Shown: positions 1 to 8,463 of the stretch, one piece after another
Numbering within the stretch: position 1 is the stretch's first letter
How the letters are laid out: each line of letters begins with the position of its first letter
Assembly (NCBI RefSeq): GCF_008705135.1
Contig: NZ_CP023694.1
Location: 8,035,001-8,099,000 of the forward strand
DNA length: 64,000 nt
Direction of reading: 5' to 3'
DNA from: Streptomyces coeruleorubidus
Lineage (GTDB): Bacteria; Actinomycetota; Actinomycetes; Streptomycetales; Streptomycetaceae
Translations under genes and position numbers: made by a program
Notes under the pieces: generated by a model
The model's input: only the letters and a program-made list of their open reading frames with translations
Told to the model about the DNA's origin: nothing
Databases searched by the model: none

Positions 1-1071
1 GCCGTCGCCAAGGGCCGTACGACGCAGGAGAAGGCAGACGCGCTGCTCGCCCGCATCACTCCCACCGCCGAGGTGCAGGACCTGGCGGGCTGCGACGCCG
101 TCATCGAGGCCGTCTTCGAGGACACGTCCCTCAAGCACAAGGTGTTCCAGGAGATCCAGCATGTCGTCGCGCCCGACGCGCTGCTGTGCTCCAACACCTC
201 CACGCTGCCCATCACCGCGCTCGCCGAAGGCGTCGAGCGCCAGGCCGACTTCATCGGACTGCACTTCTTCTCGCCGGTCGACAAGATGCCGCTCGTCGAG
301 ATCATCAAGGGCGAGCGCACGGGGCAGGAGGCCCTGGCACGCGCCTTCGACCTGGTCCGGCAGATCAACAAGACACCGATCGTCGTCAACGACTCGCGGG
401 GCTTCTTCACCTCCCGCGTCATCGGGCACTTCATCAACGAGGGCGTCGCCATGGTCGGCGAGGGCGTGGAGCCCGCCTCGGTCGAACAGGCCGCCGCCCA
501 GGCCGGCTACCCGGCCAAGGTGCTGTCCCTGATGGACGAGCTGACGCTGACCCTGCCCCGCAAGATCCGCGCCGAGACGAAGCGGGCGGTCGAGGAGGCG
601 GGCGGCACGTGGACGCCCCATCCCGCCGAGGCCGTCATCGACCGCATGGTCGACGAGTTCGGCCGCACGGGCCGCAGCGGCGGCGCCGGCTTCTACGACT
701 ACGGGGAGGACGGCAAGCGCACCGGACTCTGGCCGGGCCTGCGCGAGCACTTCACCGAGCCGGGGTATCGGATCCCGTTCGAGGATATGCGGGAGCGCAT
801 GCTCTTCTCCGAGGCGCTGGACACCGTCCGGCTGCTGGAGGAAGGCGTGCTGACCTCCGTCGCCGACGCCAACATCGGCTCCATCCTCGGCATCGGCTTC
901 CCGGGCTGGACGGGTGGCGTGCTCCAGTACATCAACGGCTACGAGGGCGGTCTGCCCGGGTTCGTGGCACGCGCGCGTGAACTCGCCGAGCGCTACGGCG
1001 ACCGGTTCACGCCGCCCGCGCTGCTGGTGGAGAAGGCGGAGAAGGGGGAGCGGTTCAGCGACTCAGCGTGA
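1..1071 (+). CDS. fadB: 3-hydroxyacyl-CoA dehydrogenase (FadB/FadJ-type), 3' part
   Basis: The gene enters from the left edge in frame 1 and 356 codons are visible. It oxidises 3-hydroxyacyl-CoA with NAD in fatty-acid beta-oxidation. What remains shows the late Rossmann region (CDAVIEAVFED, then SNTSTLPIT), the GLHFFSPVDKMPLVEI block typical of 3-hydroxyacyl-CoA dehydrogenases, the DSRGFFTSRV segment, and a C-terminal domain with GRTGRSGGAGFYDY. These are conserved in the dehydrogenase half of the multifunctional alpha subunit. The N-terminal enoyl-CoA hydratase half, if present, lies outside the window. The stop overlaps the 3' end of the convergent MerR gene by 9 bp. The family is certain; whether the protein is bifunctional cannot be seen. 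Confidence 0.93.
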   Translation, partial: AVAKGRTTQEKADALLARITPTAEVQDLAGCDAVIEAVFEDTSLKHKVFQEIQHVVAPDALLCSNTSTLPITALAEGVERQADFIGLHFFSPVDKMPLVEIIKGERTGQEALARAFDLVRQINKTPIVVNDSRGFFTSRVIGHFINEGVAMVGEGVEPASVEQAAAQAGYPAKVLSLMDELTLTLPRKIRAETKRAVEEAGGTWTPHPAEAVIDRMVDEFGRTGRSGGAGFYDYGEDGKRTGLWPGLREHFTEPGYRIPFEDMRERMLFSEALDTVRLLEEGVLTSVADANIGSILGIGFPGWTGGVLQYINGYEGGLPGFVARARELAERYGDRFTPPALLVEKAEKGERFSDSA

Positions 1072-1773
1072 CTCTTCCGAGGGCTCGGTGAGCCACTCGC
1101 CCAGCTCTTCCTTCAGCGACCGCTGGAAAGCGGTGAGGAGCGCCTGCACCACCAAAGGCTGCATGTGCGCCGACAGGGACCGCACGTCCCGCGCGTCACG
1201 CTCCGCCACCTCGCCGCGGAAGAGCTGGGAGAGTTCACGGGCCGCGGCGCGCGAGTGTTCGATGAGAACCTTGCGCGCCGCGAAGATCGCCTCCTGGGAG
1301 AGCGGCACGTCCAGCAGCCCGACGCCCAGCCGGAGCAGGCCGAGATCGGCCTCGTAGTCGCCGTCCGCCGCCCGCAGCACGCCCATCGCGACCAGCCGCT
1401 CGACGTCCTCGTCGCCGAGCGGCCGCCCGGCCCGGCGCTCCAGCTCCTCCCGCGTGACCGTTTCGACGGTGTCCGGCGCCCAGGAGGCCACCACCGCCCG
1501 GTGAACGGCGAGGTCGCGCGCGCTGAGGTCGGGCGGCAACCGGTGCAGATAGCGCTCGATGCCCGCCAGCGTCATGCCCTGGTGCTGCAACTCCTCGATC
1601 AGCGCCAGCCGGGCCAGGTGCTCCCGCCCGTAGTGCCCCACGCGCCGGGGACCGAGCACCGGCGGCGGCAGCAGCCCCTTCGTGCCGTAGAAGCGGACCG
1701 TGCGCACCGTGACACCGGCCCGGGCGGCCAGTTCGTCGATCGTGAGGGTCGGTTCCTCGGTGTCGGTCGTCAT
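1063..1773 (-). CDS. MerR-family transcriptional regulator
   Basis: A 236-residue MerR regulator. The N-terminal winged helix begins near residue 10 (LTIDELAARAGVTVRTVRFY) and is followed by the usual GLLPPP and HLARLALIEEL segments. The remaining ~150 residues form a helical region I do not recognise as a known ligand-binding domain. I chose ATG 1773 because MTTDTEEP directly precedes the HTH; the open frame upstream runs into the permease promoter region and looks spurious. Convergent overlap with the fadB-type gene suggests control of fatty-acid degradation, but that is inference. A possible MerR-type promoter lies just upstream. Confidence 0.88.
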   Translation of the reverse strand: MTTDTEEPTLTIDELAARAGVTVRTVRFYGTKGLLPPPVLGPRRVGHYGREHLARLALIEELQHQGMTLAGIERYLHRLPPDLSARDLAVHRAVVASWAPDTVETVTREELERRAGRPLGDEDVERLVAMGVLRAADGDYEADLGLLRLGVGLLDVPLSQEAIFAARKVLIEHSRAAARELSQLFRGEVAERDARDVRSLSAHMQPLVVQALLTAFQRSLKEELGEWLTEPSEESR

Positions 1774-1778
1774 GTGCA

Positions 1779-1809
1779 GCAGTATCGCTGTCTCACCAGT
1801 GCTGTGAAA
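1779..1809 (-). promoter_or_regulatory. possible MerR-type promoter with 19-bp spacer
   Basis: Reading the minus strand, TTTCAC (1809-1804) and TACTGC (1784-1779) are separated by 19 bp. This is the long spacer MerR activators act on. The -10 ends 5 nt before the ATG of the merR gene, so a transcript from here would be essentially leaderless. The hexamers are only moderate matches. Confidence 0.35.
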
Positions 1810-2041
1810 CCTCCTCCGCATTCCCTCGTGACCCTGAAGTGAACGTCGGGTGGCGGCTGTGCCGCTCCCTGATGGATCTTGTGAGGAGTCACGCTCTGTG
1901 ACGCCGGTCACCGTATGCGAGCGGATCGGTGTGGGAAGGTGCTGGCTTGGTCTGTGCCGCGTCACAAGGGTGGTACGGGCCACTGCACTGTACGGACCCC
2001 GGGCCCACGACGTCCGGGCGCACCAGAGAGTGGAACCACCC

Positions 2042-3508
2042 GTGAGCAAGGACGCCGTGAACACGGCTGCGGCCACGCCGCGTACCGATGCGGCCCAGGT
2101 GCCCGCGGACGCGGGCGACGCCGGCTACAGCAAGGACCTCAAGGCCCGCCACGTCAACATGATCGCCATCGGCGGGGCCATCGGCACCGGCCTCTTCCTC
2201 GGCGCCGGCGGTCGCCTCCACAACGCGGGCCCGGCCCTGGCGATCGCCTACCTGGTCTGCGGCATCTTCGCCTTCTTCGTGGTCAGGGCCCTCGGCGAGC
2301 TCGTGCTCTACCGCCCCTCCTCGGGCTCCTTCGTGTCGTACGCGCGCGAGTTCCTCGGTGAGAAGGGCGCCTACGTCGCCGGCTGGATGTACTTCCTGAA
2401 CTGGTCGACCACCGGCATCGCCGACATCACCGCGATCGCGCTCTACACGCACTACTGGAGCATGTTCACCGACATCCCGCAGTGGGTGCTCGCGCTGATC
2501 GCCCTCGCGGTGGTGCTGGCCGTGAACCTGATCTCGGTGAAGATCTTCGGCGAGATGGAGTTCTGGTTCGCGATCATCAAGGTCGCAACCCTCGTCGGCT
2601 TCATGTTCATCGGCATCTTCCTGCTCGCCACCCAGCACGAGGTGGGCGGCCAGACGCCCGGCCTGAGCGTCATCACCGACAACGGCGGCGTCTTCCCGCA
2701 CGGCATGATGCCCGTCGTCCTCGTCATGCAGGGCGTGATCTTCGCGTACGCCGCGCTGGAGCTGGTCGGTGTCGCCGCGGGTGAGACCGCCGAGCCGGAG
2801 AAGGTCGTCCCGCGCGCGGTGAACTCGATCATGTGGCGGGTCGGTCTCTTCTACGTCGGCTCGGTCGTCCTGCTGGCCCTGCTGCTGCCCGGCTCGGTCT
2901 ACTCGGCCGGCCAGAGCCCCTTCGTCACGGTGCTGTCGAAGATCGGCGTCCCGGCGGCGGGCGACGTGATGAACCTGGTGGTCCTCACGGCCGCGATGTC
3001 CTCGCTGAACTCGGGCCTGTACTCGACGGGCCGCATCCTGCGCTCCATGGCGATGGCCGGCTCGGCGCCGAAGTTCACCGCCCGCATGAACCGCAGCCAG
3101 GTCCCCTACGGTGGCATCCTGCTGACCTGCGCGGTGTGCGTGCTCGGCGTCGGCCTGAACTTCCTCGTGCCGGCCCAGGCCTTCGAGATCGTGCTGAACG
3201 TCGCCTCGCTCGGCATCATCAGCACCTGGGTGATCATCATGATCTGCCACCTGGTCTTCGTCCGCCGCGCCAAGGAGGGCCTGGTCACCCGCCCCTCCTT
3301 CCGTCTCCCCGGCAGCCCGGTCACGGAGATCACCACGATCGCCTTCCTGCTGGCCTGCCTCGGCATGATGTGGAACGACCCCGAGGTCGGCCGCAAGACG
3401 CTGCTGCTCGTCCCGCTGATCGCGGCCGCGCTGGTCGCGGGCTGGTTCGGCATCCGCCGCCGGGTGTCGCAGACGGCCGACCAGGAGCTGTCGCAGTTCA
3501 CGAAGTAG
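2042..3508 (+). CDS. ansP: amino acid permease, L-asparagine permease-like
   Basis: A 488-residue APC-superfamily permease with about 12 membrane segments. The first segment carries the signature MIAIGGAIGTGLFLGAGG near residue 40, followed by GELVLYRPSSGSFVSYAREF, typical of the AnsP/GabP/CycA amino-acid permeases. YAALELVGVAAGETAEPEK near residue 245 is the conserved loop of this group. It should import an amino acid, most likely asparagine, by proton symport. I chose GTG 2042 because the preceding AGAGAGTGG is purine-rich and the cytoplasmic leader length is normal; the longer open frame runs back into the divergent merR promoter. Substrate specificity is inferred. Confidence 0.85.
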   Translation: MSKDAVNTAAATPRTDAAQVPADAGDAGYSKDLKARHVNMIAIGGAIGTGLFLGAGGRLHNAGPALAIAYLVCGIFAFFVVRALGELVLYRPSSGSFVSYAREFLGEKGAYVAGWMYFLNWSTTGIADITAIALYTHYWSMFTDIPQWVLALIALAVVLAVNLISVKIFGEMEFWFAIIKVATLVGFMFIGIFLLATQHEVGGQTPGLSVITDNGGVFPHGMMPVVLVMQGVIFAYAALELVGVAAGETAEPEKVVPRAVNSIMWRVGLFYVGSVVLLALLLPGSVYSAGQSPFVTVLSKIGVPAAGDVMNLVVLTAAMSSLNSGLYSTGRILRSMAMAGSAPKFTARMNRSQVPYGGILLTCAVCVLGVGLNFLVPAQAFEIVLNVASLGIISTWVIIMICHLVFVRRAKEGLVTRPSFRLPGSPVTEITTIAFLLACLGMMWNDPEVGRKTLLLVPLIAAALVAGWFGIRRRVSQTADQELSQFTK

Positions 3509-3550
3509 CAGGCCCAAGCCACTGTCGGTGGCAGGGCCTACGGTGGCGTC

Positions 3551-3787
3551 ATGTCGGGGATCAGGTATGTCCGGGGTGACGCCACCGTTCCGTCGGTGAA
3601 GGGCGCCAAGGTCATCGCCCATGTCTGCAACGACCTCGGGGGCTGGGGTGAACTGGGCGCGACCGTCCACATGCCCCGCATCGGCTGCGGTCTCGCCGGC
3701 GGCAAGTGGTCCCGGGTCGAGCCGCTGATCGAGGAGCGGCTGATACGGCGGGGGATACAGGCGACGGTGCACGACCACGGGGACTGA
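3551..3787 (+). CDS. internally deleted macrodomain protein (remnant)
   Basis: A 78-residue protein. Its first ~32 residues (IRYVRGDAT, VIAHVCNDLGGWG) and last ~40 residues (HMPRIGCGLAGGKW) match the start and end of ALC1/TARG1-like macrodomains, which bind ADP-ribose and remove it from proteins or DNA. Such domains are usually about 150 residues. Here GGWG is joined in frame to ELGATVHMP, so roughly 70-75 middle residues, including part of the ligand cleft, are missing. It sits 42 bp after the permease gene. It is probably a remnant rather than an active enzyme, though the frame is open and both ligand-contact loops survive. Confidence 0.72.
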   Translation: MSGIRYVRGDATVPSVKGAKVIAHVCNDLGGWGELGATVHMPRIGCGLAGGKWSRVEPLIEERLIRRGIQATVHDHGD

Positions 3788-3799
3788 CCGGCGCCGCGC

Positions 3800-4693
3800 T
3801 CAGCCCTGGCCGTCCCTGTCGAACGCCCGCACCAGACAGTCGCTGAGGCGCTGCGCGATCGCCCCGTCGGGATCCAGACAGGGGTTGAATATCGCCACGT
3901 CGAGGCCGACGGCACCGCCGCCGGACAGTGCCCCGCGCAGGACGGTCTCCAGCTCCTGCCAGGTCAGCCCGTCCGGGAGCCGGTAGTCGACGGCGGGCAT
4001 CACGGCATCGTCCAGCACGTCGACGTCGAGGTGGATCCAGTACCCGGCGCCCGCGCCGTCGCCGGTCAGCAGCCCGACCGCGCGCCGGGCCGCCTCGCCC
4101 GCCCCCAGGGCGCGCACGATGTCCAGCTCCAGCGCGTGCAGCGCGGACGGCAGCGGCTGCATTCCGTACGCCGCGGACTCCTCCGCGTCCCGGAACCCCA
4201 GCGCGACGACGTCCTCGTCCCGTACCAGCGGGCCCCGGCCCTCCAGGTCGGCCAGCAGGCGCGGGCCGCGCCCGGTGGCCAGGGCGAGTTCCATGGAGGC
4301 CACCTCGCCGGCCGGTTCCGCCGACGGCTGGTAGAAGTCGGTGTGCCCGTCGAGGAACAGCAGCCCGTTCCGGCCGCGGCGGCGCAGCGCGAGCAGGTTG
4401 CCGAGCAGCACGCTGCAATCGCCGCCCAGCACGACGGGGAAGCGGCCGTCGTCGAGGACAGCGCCGACGGTGTCGGCGAGCGCGGTGGAGTACGCGGCGA
4501 TGCCGCCGGGGTTCAGGACGCCGGTGTCCGGGTCGCGCTGCGGGTTGTACGGGGGCGGCTCGACGCGGCCGGCGCGCACCGCGCCCAGCCCTTCGGCGAG
4601 CCCGGTGCCGAGGAGTGCGTCCGGCAGCTGCTCGACGCCGGTCGGGCGCAGCCCCAGTACGGACGGTGCCTCGACGATCGCCACGTTCCGCAC
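3800..4693 (-). CDS. arginase/agmatinase-family protein
   Basis: A 297-residue ureohydrolase-fold protein. The three metal-centre regions are recognisable: VVLGGDCSVLLG near residue 110, FLDGHTDFY near residue 135 and HLDVDVLDD near residue 220. In canonical arginases the first is GGDHS and the third DVDxxDP, so one usual Mn-ligand histidine is a cysteine here. The enzyme would hydrolyse a guanidino or amidino compound; the substrate is unknown. I chose GTG 4693 because AAGGAG lies 6 nt upstream; GTG 4720 is the alternative. The gene converges on the macrodomain remnant with a 12-bp gap. Confidence 0.8.
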   Translation of the reverse strand: MRNVAIVEAPSVLGLRPTGVEQLPDALLGTGLAEGLGAVRAGRVEPPPYNPQRDPDTGVLNPGGIAAYSTALADTVGAVLDDGRFPVVLGGDCSVLLGNLLALRRRGRNGLLFLDGHTDFYQPSAEPAGEVASMELALATGRGPRLLADLEGRGPLVRDEDVVALGFRDAEESAAYGMQPLPSALHALELDIVRALGAGEAARRAVGLLTGDGAGAGYWIHLDVDVLDDAVMPAVDYRLPDGLTWQELETVLRGALSGGGAVGLDVAIFNPCLDPDGAIAQRLSDCLVRAFDRDGQG

Positions 4694-4791
4694 GTCCGGC
4701 TCCTTCGTCAGCCCCTCCACCGTAGACCGAGGGACGGCGTTCAGCAGGCCGGGCGCGTGCGCGACTGGGCGCAGCGGGGCGGGAAGCCGCC

Positions 4792-6306
4792 TCAGTGCAC
4801 GTGTTCCGCACCCGCGTGCTCGTGCACCCCGTTCGTCGCCGCGATCTTCTTCCACGACCTCGGCTGCGGCACAGCCCCCACCCCCTTCGCGACCGCCGCG
4901 GCCCGAGCCGCCGGTGCCCCCGGCTTCGACGGCTGGAACAGCCACGTGTCGAACAGCGCCGCCAGGGGCTTGCCGGACACATCCTCGGCGTACCGCCGGA
5001 AGTCGGCGACCGACGCGTTGCCGTGGGCGTACTTCTGCGGCCAGCCCTTGAGGATCGCGAAGAACGACTCGTCGCCGATTTCGTTGCGCAGCGCCTGGAC
5101 GGCCAGCGCGCCCCGGTCGTACACCGCGATGTCGAACTGGTTCTCGGGACCCGGGTCCCCGGGTTTCACCGTCCAGAACGGGTCGTCGGCGGGATGCGAG
5201 GCGTACACGTAGTCGGCGAGTTCCTGTGCCGTGCCCTCGCCCTCGTGCTCGGACCACAGCCACTGCGCGTAGCGCGCGAAGCCCTCGTTGATCCAGATGT
5301 CCTTCCAGCGCTTGAGCGACACGTCGTCGCCGTACCACTGGTGCGCCAGCTCGTGGACGACGAGGGAGACGTTCGACCCGTTGGCGAACTGCCGCGGGCT
5401 GTAGTACGGCCGGGTCTGGGTCTCCAGCGCGTACCCGGTGGTGGTGTTCGGCACGTATCCGCCGAGCGCGTTGTAGGGGTACGGCCCGAAATAGCCCGTC
5501 AGCCAGTCGGCGATCTCCCCGGTCCGCTCGAGGCTCGCCCGCGCCGCGCCGGCGTGGCCGCCCAGGTCCTTGCTGTAGGCGTTGAGGACCGGGATGCCGC
5601 TCTCGGTCGTGCCGGTCGTGATGTCGAACTTCCCGACCGCGAGCGTGGCGAGGTACGTGGCCTGCGGCTTGTCGGAGCGCCAGTTCCAGCGAGTCCAGCC
5701 GAGACGCGAACTCGTCGACTGGAGCGTGCCGTTGGAGATGGCCTGCGTGCCGTCCGGGACCAGTACGGACACGTCGTAGGTGGCCTTGTCGAGCGGGTGG
5801 TCGTTGCTCGGGAACCACCATGCCGCCGCCTCGGGCTCGTTCGCCGCGACGCCCCCGTCCGGGGTGCGGTGCCAGCTCGTGAAGCCGTAGGCCTTCTTCG
5901 ACGACGGCACGCCGCGGTAGCGCACGACGACCGTGACGGGCGTGCCCTTGGCCAGCGGGGTCTTCGGCGTGATCTCCAGCTCGTGCTCGCCGGACGTCCG
6001 GAACGACGCCTTCGCGCCGTTGACGCGCACCTCGCCGACGTCCAGCAGGAAGTCCAGGTTGAAGCTGGACAGGTCCTGCGTGGTGCGGGCCACGAGGGTC
6101 GCCGTGCCCTCGAGCTCGTCCGTGGCCGGCTGGTACTTCAGCCTCAGGTCGTAGTGGGAGACGTCGTATCCGCCGTTGCCGTAGGCCGGGTAGTAGGGGT
6201 CACCGATACCCGGCGCGCCGGGGGAGCGGGGCGCGGCCGATGCCGGGATCGCCAGCAGGAGAACGGCCGCGGCCAGGGCTCCCGGCGCGATGATGCTGCG
6301 GTGCAC
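4792..6306 (-). CDS. secreted M1-family metallopeptidase
   Basis: A 504-residue zinc aminopeptidase-type protein with an N-terminal signal peptide (ALAAAVLLLAIPASAA). The M1 zinc signature HELAHQWYGDD lies near residue 316, followed about 20 residues later by the glutamate ligand in NEGFARYAQW. The upstream GGYVPNTTTGYALETQTR segment replaces the usual GAMEN exopeptidase motif with GYALE, which this secreted actinobacterial subgroup may tolerate. GTG 6306 follows GGAG by 6 nt. It is divergent from an S15 peptidase across a 201-bp gap, suggesting shared control of extracellular peptide breakdown. The C-terminal tail ends in a histidine-rich stretch. Confidence 0.9.
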   Translation of the reverse strand: MHRSIIAPGALAAAVLLLAIPASAAPRSPGAPGIGDPYYPAYGNGGYDVSHYDLRLKYQPATDELEGTATLVARTTQDLSSFNLDFLLDVGEVRVNGAKASFRTSGEHELEITPKTPLAKGTPVTVVVRYRGVPSSKKAYGFTSWHRTPDGGVAANEPEAAAWWFPSNDHPLDKATYDVSVLVPDGTQAISNGTLQSTSSRLGWTRWNWRSDKPQATYLATLAVGKFDITTGTTESGIPVLNAYSKDLGGHAGAARASLERTGEIADWLTGYFGPYPYNALGGYVPNTTTGYALETQTRPYYSPRQFANGSNVSLVVHELAHQWYGDDVSLKRWKDIWINEGFARYAQWLWSEHEGEGTAQELADYVYASHPADDPFWTVKPGDPGPENQFDIAVYDRGALAVQALRNEIGDESFFAILKGWPQKYAHGNASVADFRRYAEDVSGKPLAALFDTWLFQPSKPGAPAARAAAVAKGVGAVPQPRSWKKIAATNGVHEHAGAEHVH

Positions 6307-6507
6307 GCAAAACTCCAAGTCGTAGGGTCCCGAGGGCTGTCCGGAGCCTATTGACTCCCTGTCTCTCTGATCATGTCCATGGCCCCTGCTGTCACACGAT
6401 CGCCATTCGGCCGACATGAGACACCGGACCCAGGGGGCCGTTCCGGACACGCCGGTCCGTCAGCTGCCCTCTTCTGAACGGGAGTTCACCGATGTAGCGT
6501 CCGCCGC

Positions 6508-8463
6508 ATGCCGAAACGCACGCGCTTCACGACCTGGAGACCGATCGCGACGGCGGCCACGGCCGCCCTGGTGGCCACGCTGCTCACCCCGGCAGCGGCG
6601 GACGCCGCCCCGCGCGAGAGCCGACCCGTCCACTCGTACGACAACGCCATCCGCGAGGCCGTCTGGGTGGACACCGGACTCGACGGGGACCGCGACGGCA
6701 AGGCCGACCGGGTCGCCGTGGACATCGTCCGCCCCCGCGAACCCGCCCGGCAGGGCCGCAAGGTCCCCGTCATCATGGACGCCAGCCCGTACTACTCCTG
6801 CTGCGGGCGCGGCAACGAGAGCCAGAAGAAGACGTACGACGCGAACGGCGACGTCAACCAGATGCCGCTGTACTACGACAACTACTTCGTGCCCCGCGGC
6901 TACGCCTTCGTCGGCGTCGACCTGGCCGGAACCAATCGCTCCGACGGTTGCGTCGACGTCGGCGGCCGCTCCGACATCCAGTCCGCGAAGGCCGTCGTCG
7001 ACTGGCTCAACGGCCGTGCCAAGGCCTACACGACCCGCACCGGCACCACCCGCGCCAAAGCGGCCTGGACCAACGGCAAGACCGGCATGATCGGCAAGAG
7101 CTGGGACGGCACCATCGCCAACGGCGTCGCCGCGACCGGCGTCGAGGGCCTGAAGACCATCGTCCCGATCAGCGCCATCTCCTCCTGGTACGACTACTAC
7201 TTCCAGCAGGGCGCCCCGCTCTACGACTCCGGCCCCGAATGGCTGTCCGACTACGTCAACAGCCCCGACGCCCGCGCCAAGTGCGCCGCCGTGCAGCGCA
7301 AGCTCGTCGACGGGGCCCCGCGCACCGGCGACTGGACCCCGCTGTGGACCGAGCGCGACTACGTCAGGGCCGCGCGGAAGGTCAAGGCCAGTGTCTTCCT
7401 CGTGCACGGCATGCAGGACCTCAACGTGCGGATGAAGCACGTCGGCCAGTGGTGGGACGCCCTCGCGAAGAACGGCGTCGAGCGCAAGATCTGGCTCTCC
7501 CAGACGGGCCACGTCGACCCCTTCGACTTCCGCCGCGCCACCTGGGTCGAGACGCTCCACCGCTGGTTCGACCACGAACTCAAGGGCTACGACAACGGCA
7601 TCGACCGCGAGCCCATGGCCGACATCGAACGCGCGCCCGATCGATGGACCACCTCGCAGACCTGGCCGCCGAACGGCACCCGTGCCGCCACCCTGCGCCC
7701 CGACCGAGGCGCCCAGGCAGGCGTGGGCACCCTCGGCCTGCACCGCGGCCACGGCACCGCGACCTTCACCGACGACCCGAAGCTGAGCGAGACCGACTGG
7801 GCCGCGCAGATCGACAAGCCGACACCGGAGAAGGCCGGGTTCGTCACCAGGCCGCTCACCCGCGACCTGCGTCTGTCCGGCTCCTCCGAGGTCACCGTCA
7901 CCGCGACGCCCTCCACCCCGACGGCCCACCTCTCCGCCGTCCTCGTGGACATCGGCCCCGCCACCATCCGCGACTACGCCGACGCGGGCGAGGGCATCAC
8001 CACGCTCACCGACCGCACCTGCTGGGGCGCGAGCACCGCGGGCGACAGCTCCTGCTTCAAGGAGACGAAGGCGAAGACCGCCGACGTCGACTACACGATC
8101 GTCAGCCGCGGCTGGGCCGACCTCGGCAACCACGCCTCCGACCTGACGGGCGCCCCGCTCACTCCGGGCAAGCGGTACACGATCACCCTCGACCTGGCGG
8201 CGACCGACCATGTCGTCCCCAAGGGCCACCGCCTGGCGCTGATCGTCGCGGGCACCGACAAGGGCCTCATCGACCCTCCCGCGGACAAGCCCAAGCTGAC
8301 CGTCGACCTGTCCCGCACCTCGGCCCGCGTGCCGTTCGTCGGCGGAGCCGCCGCCTTCGCCCGCGCCACCACGGGCGCAGCGGCCGCCACGCCCGACGCC
8401 ACCCCGCTGGACGGCGTACGGGATCCGCGCACCGCTCACCGCGTCCCGGAGGGAAGCCAGTGA
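6508..8463 (+). CDS. secreted Xaa-Pro dipeptidyl-peptidase (S15, CocE/NonD family)
   Basis: A 651-residue serine hydrolase that should release X-Pro dipeptides, or hydrolyse related esters, outside the cell. A signal peptide ends near residue 33 (AAADAAP). The catalytic serine is in GKSWDGTIAN near residue 196, the aspartate in HGMQDLNV near 303 and the histidine in TGHVDPF near 334. The C-terminal third is the jelly-roll domain typical of the family. I see no Shine-Dalgarno sequence before ATG 6508, but TAGCGT at 6495-6500 could be a -10 element giving a leaderless transcript. The stop overlaps the GTG of the following M14 peptidase gene, so the two are translationally coupled. Confidence 0.92.
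   Translation: MPKRTRFTTWRPIATAATAALVATLLTPAAADAAPRESRPVHSYDNAIREAVWVDTGLDGDRDGKADRVAVDIVRPREPARQGRKVPVIMDASPYYSCCGRGNESQKKTYDANGDVNQMPLYYDNYFVPRGYAFVGVDLAGTNRSDGCVDVGGRSDIQSAKAVVDWLNGRAKAYTTRTGTTRAKAAWTNGKTGMIGKSWDGTIANGVAATGVEGLKTIVPISAISSWYDYYFQQGAPLYDSGPEWLSDYVNSPDARAKCAAVQRKLVDGAPRTGDWTPLWTERDYVRAARKVKASVFLVHGMQDLNVRMKHVGQWWDALAKNGVERKIWLSQTGHVDPFDFRRATWVETLHRWFDHELKGYDNGIDREPMADIERAPDRWTTSQTWPPNGTRAATLRPDRGAQAGVGTLGLHRGHGTATFTDDPKLSETDWAAQIDKPTPEKAGFVTRPLTRDLRLSGSSEVTVTATPSTPTAHLSAVLVDIGPATIRDYADAGEGITTLTDRTCWGASTAGDSSCFKETKAKTADVDYTIVSRGWADLGNHASDLTGAPLTPGKRYTITLDLAATDHVVPKGHRLALIVAGTDKGLIDPPADKPKLTVDLSRTSARVPFVGGAAAFARATTGAAAATPDATPLDGVRDPRTAHRVPEGSQ

Noticed and set aside
1898..1911. 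GTGAC-N4-GTCAC repeat upstream of the permease
   Set aside because: Short arms in a G/C-rich context with no promoter hexamers around; likely by chance.
1889..3778. Long minus-strand open frame antisense to the permease
   Set aside because: Composition is Asp/Gly/Arg/Gln-rich with no fold; the opposite strand encodes a clear 12-helix permease.
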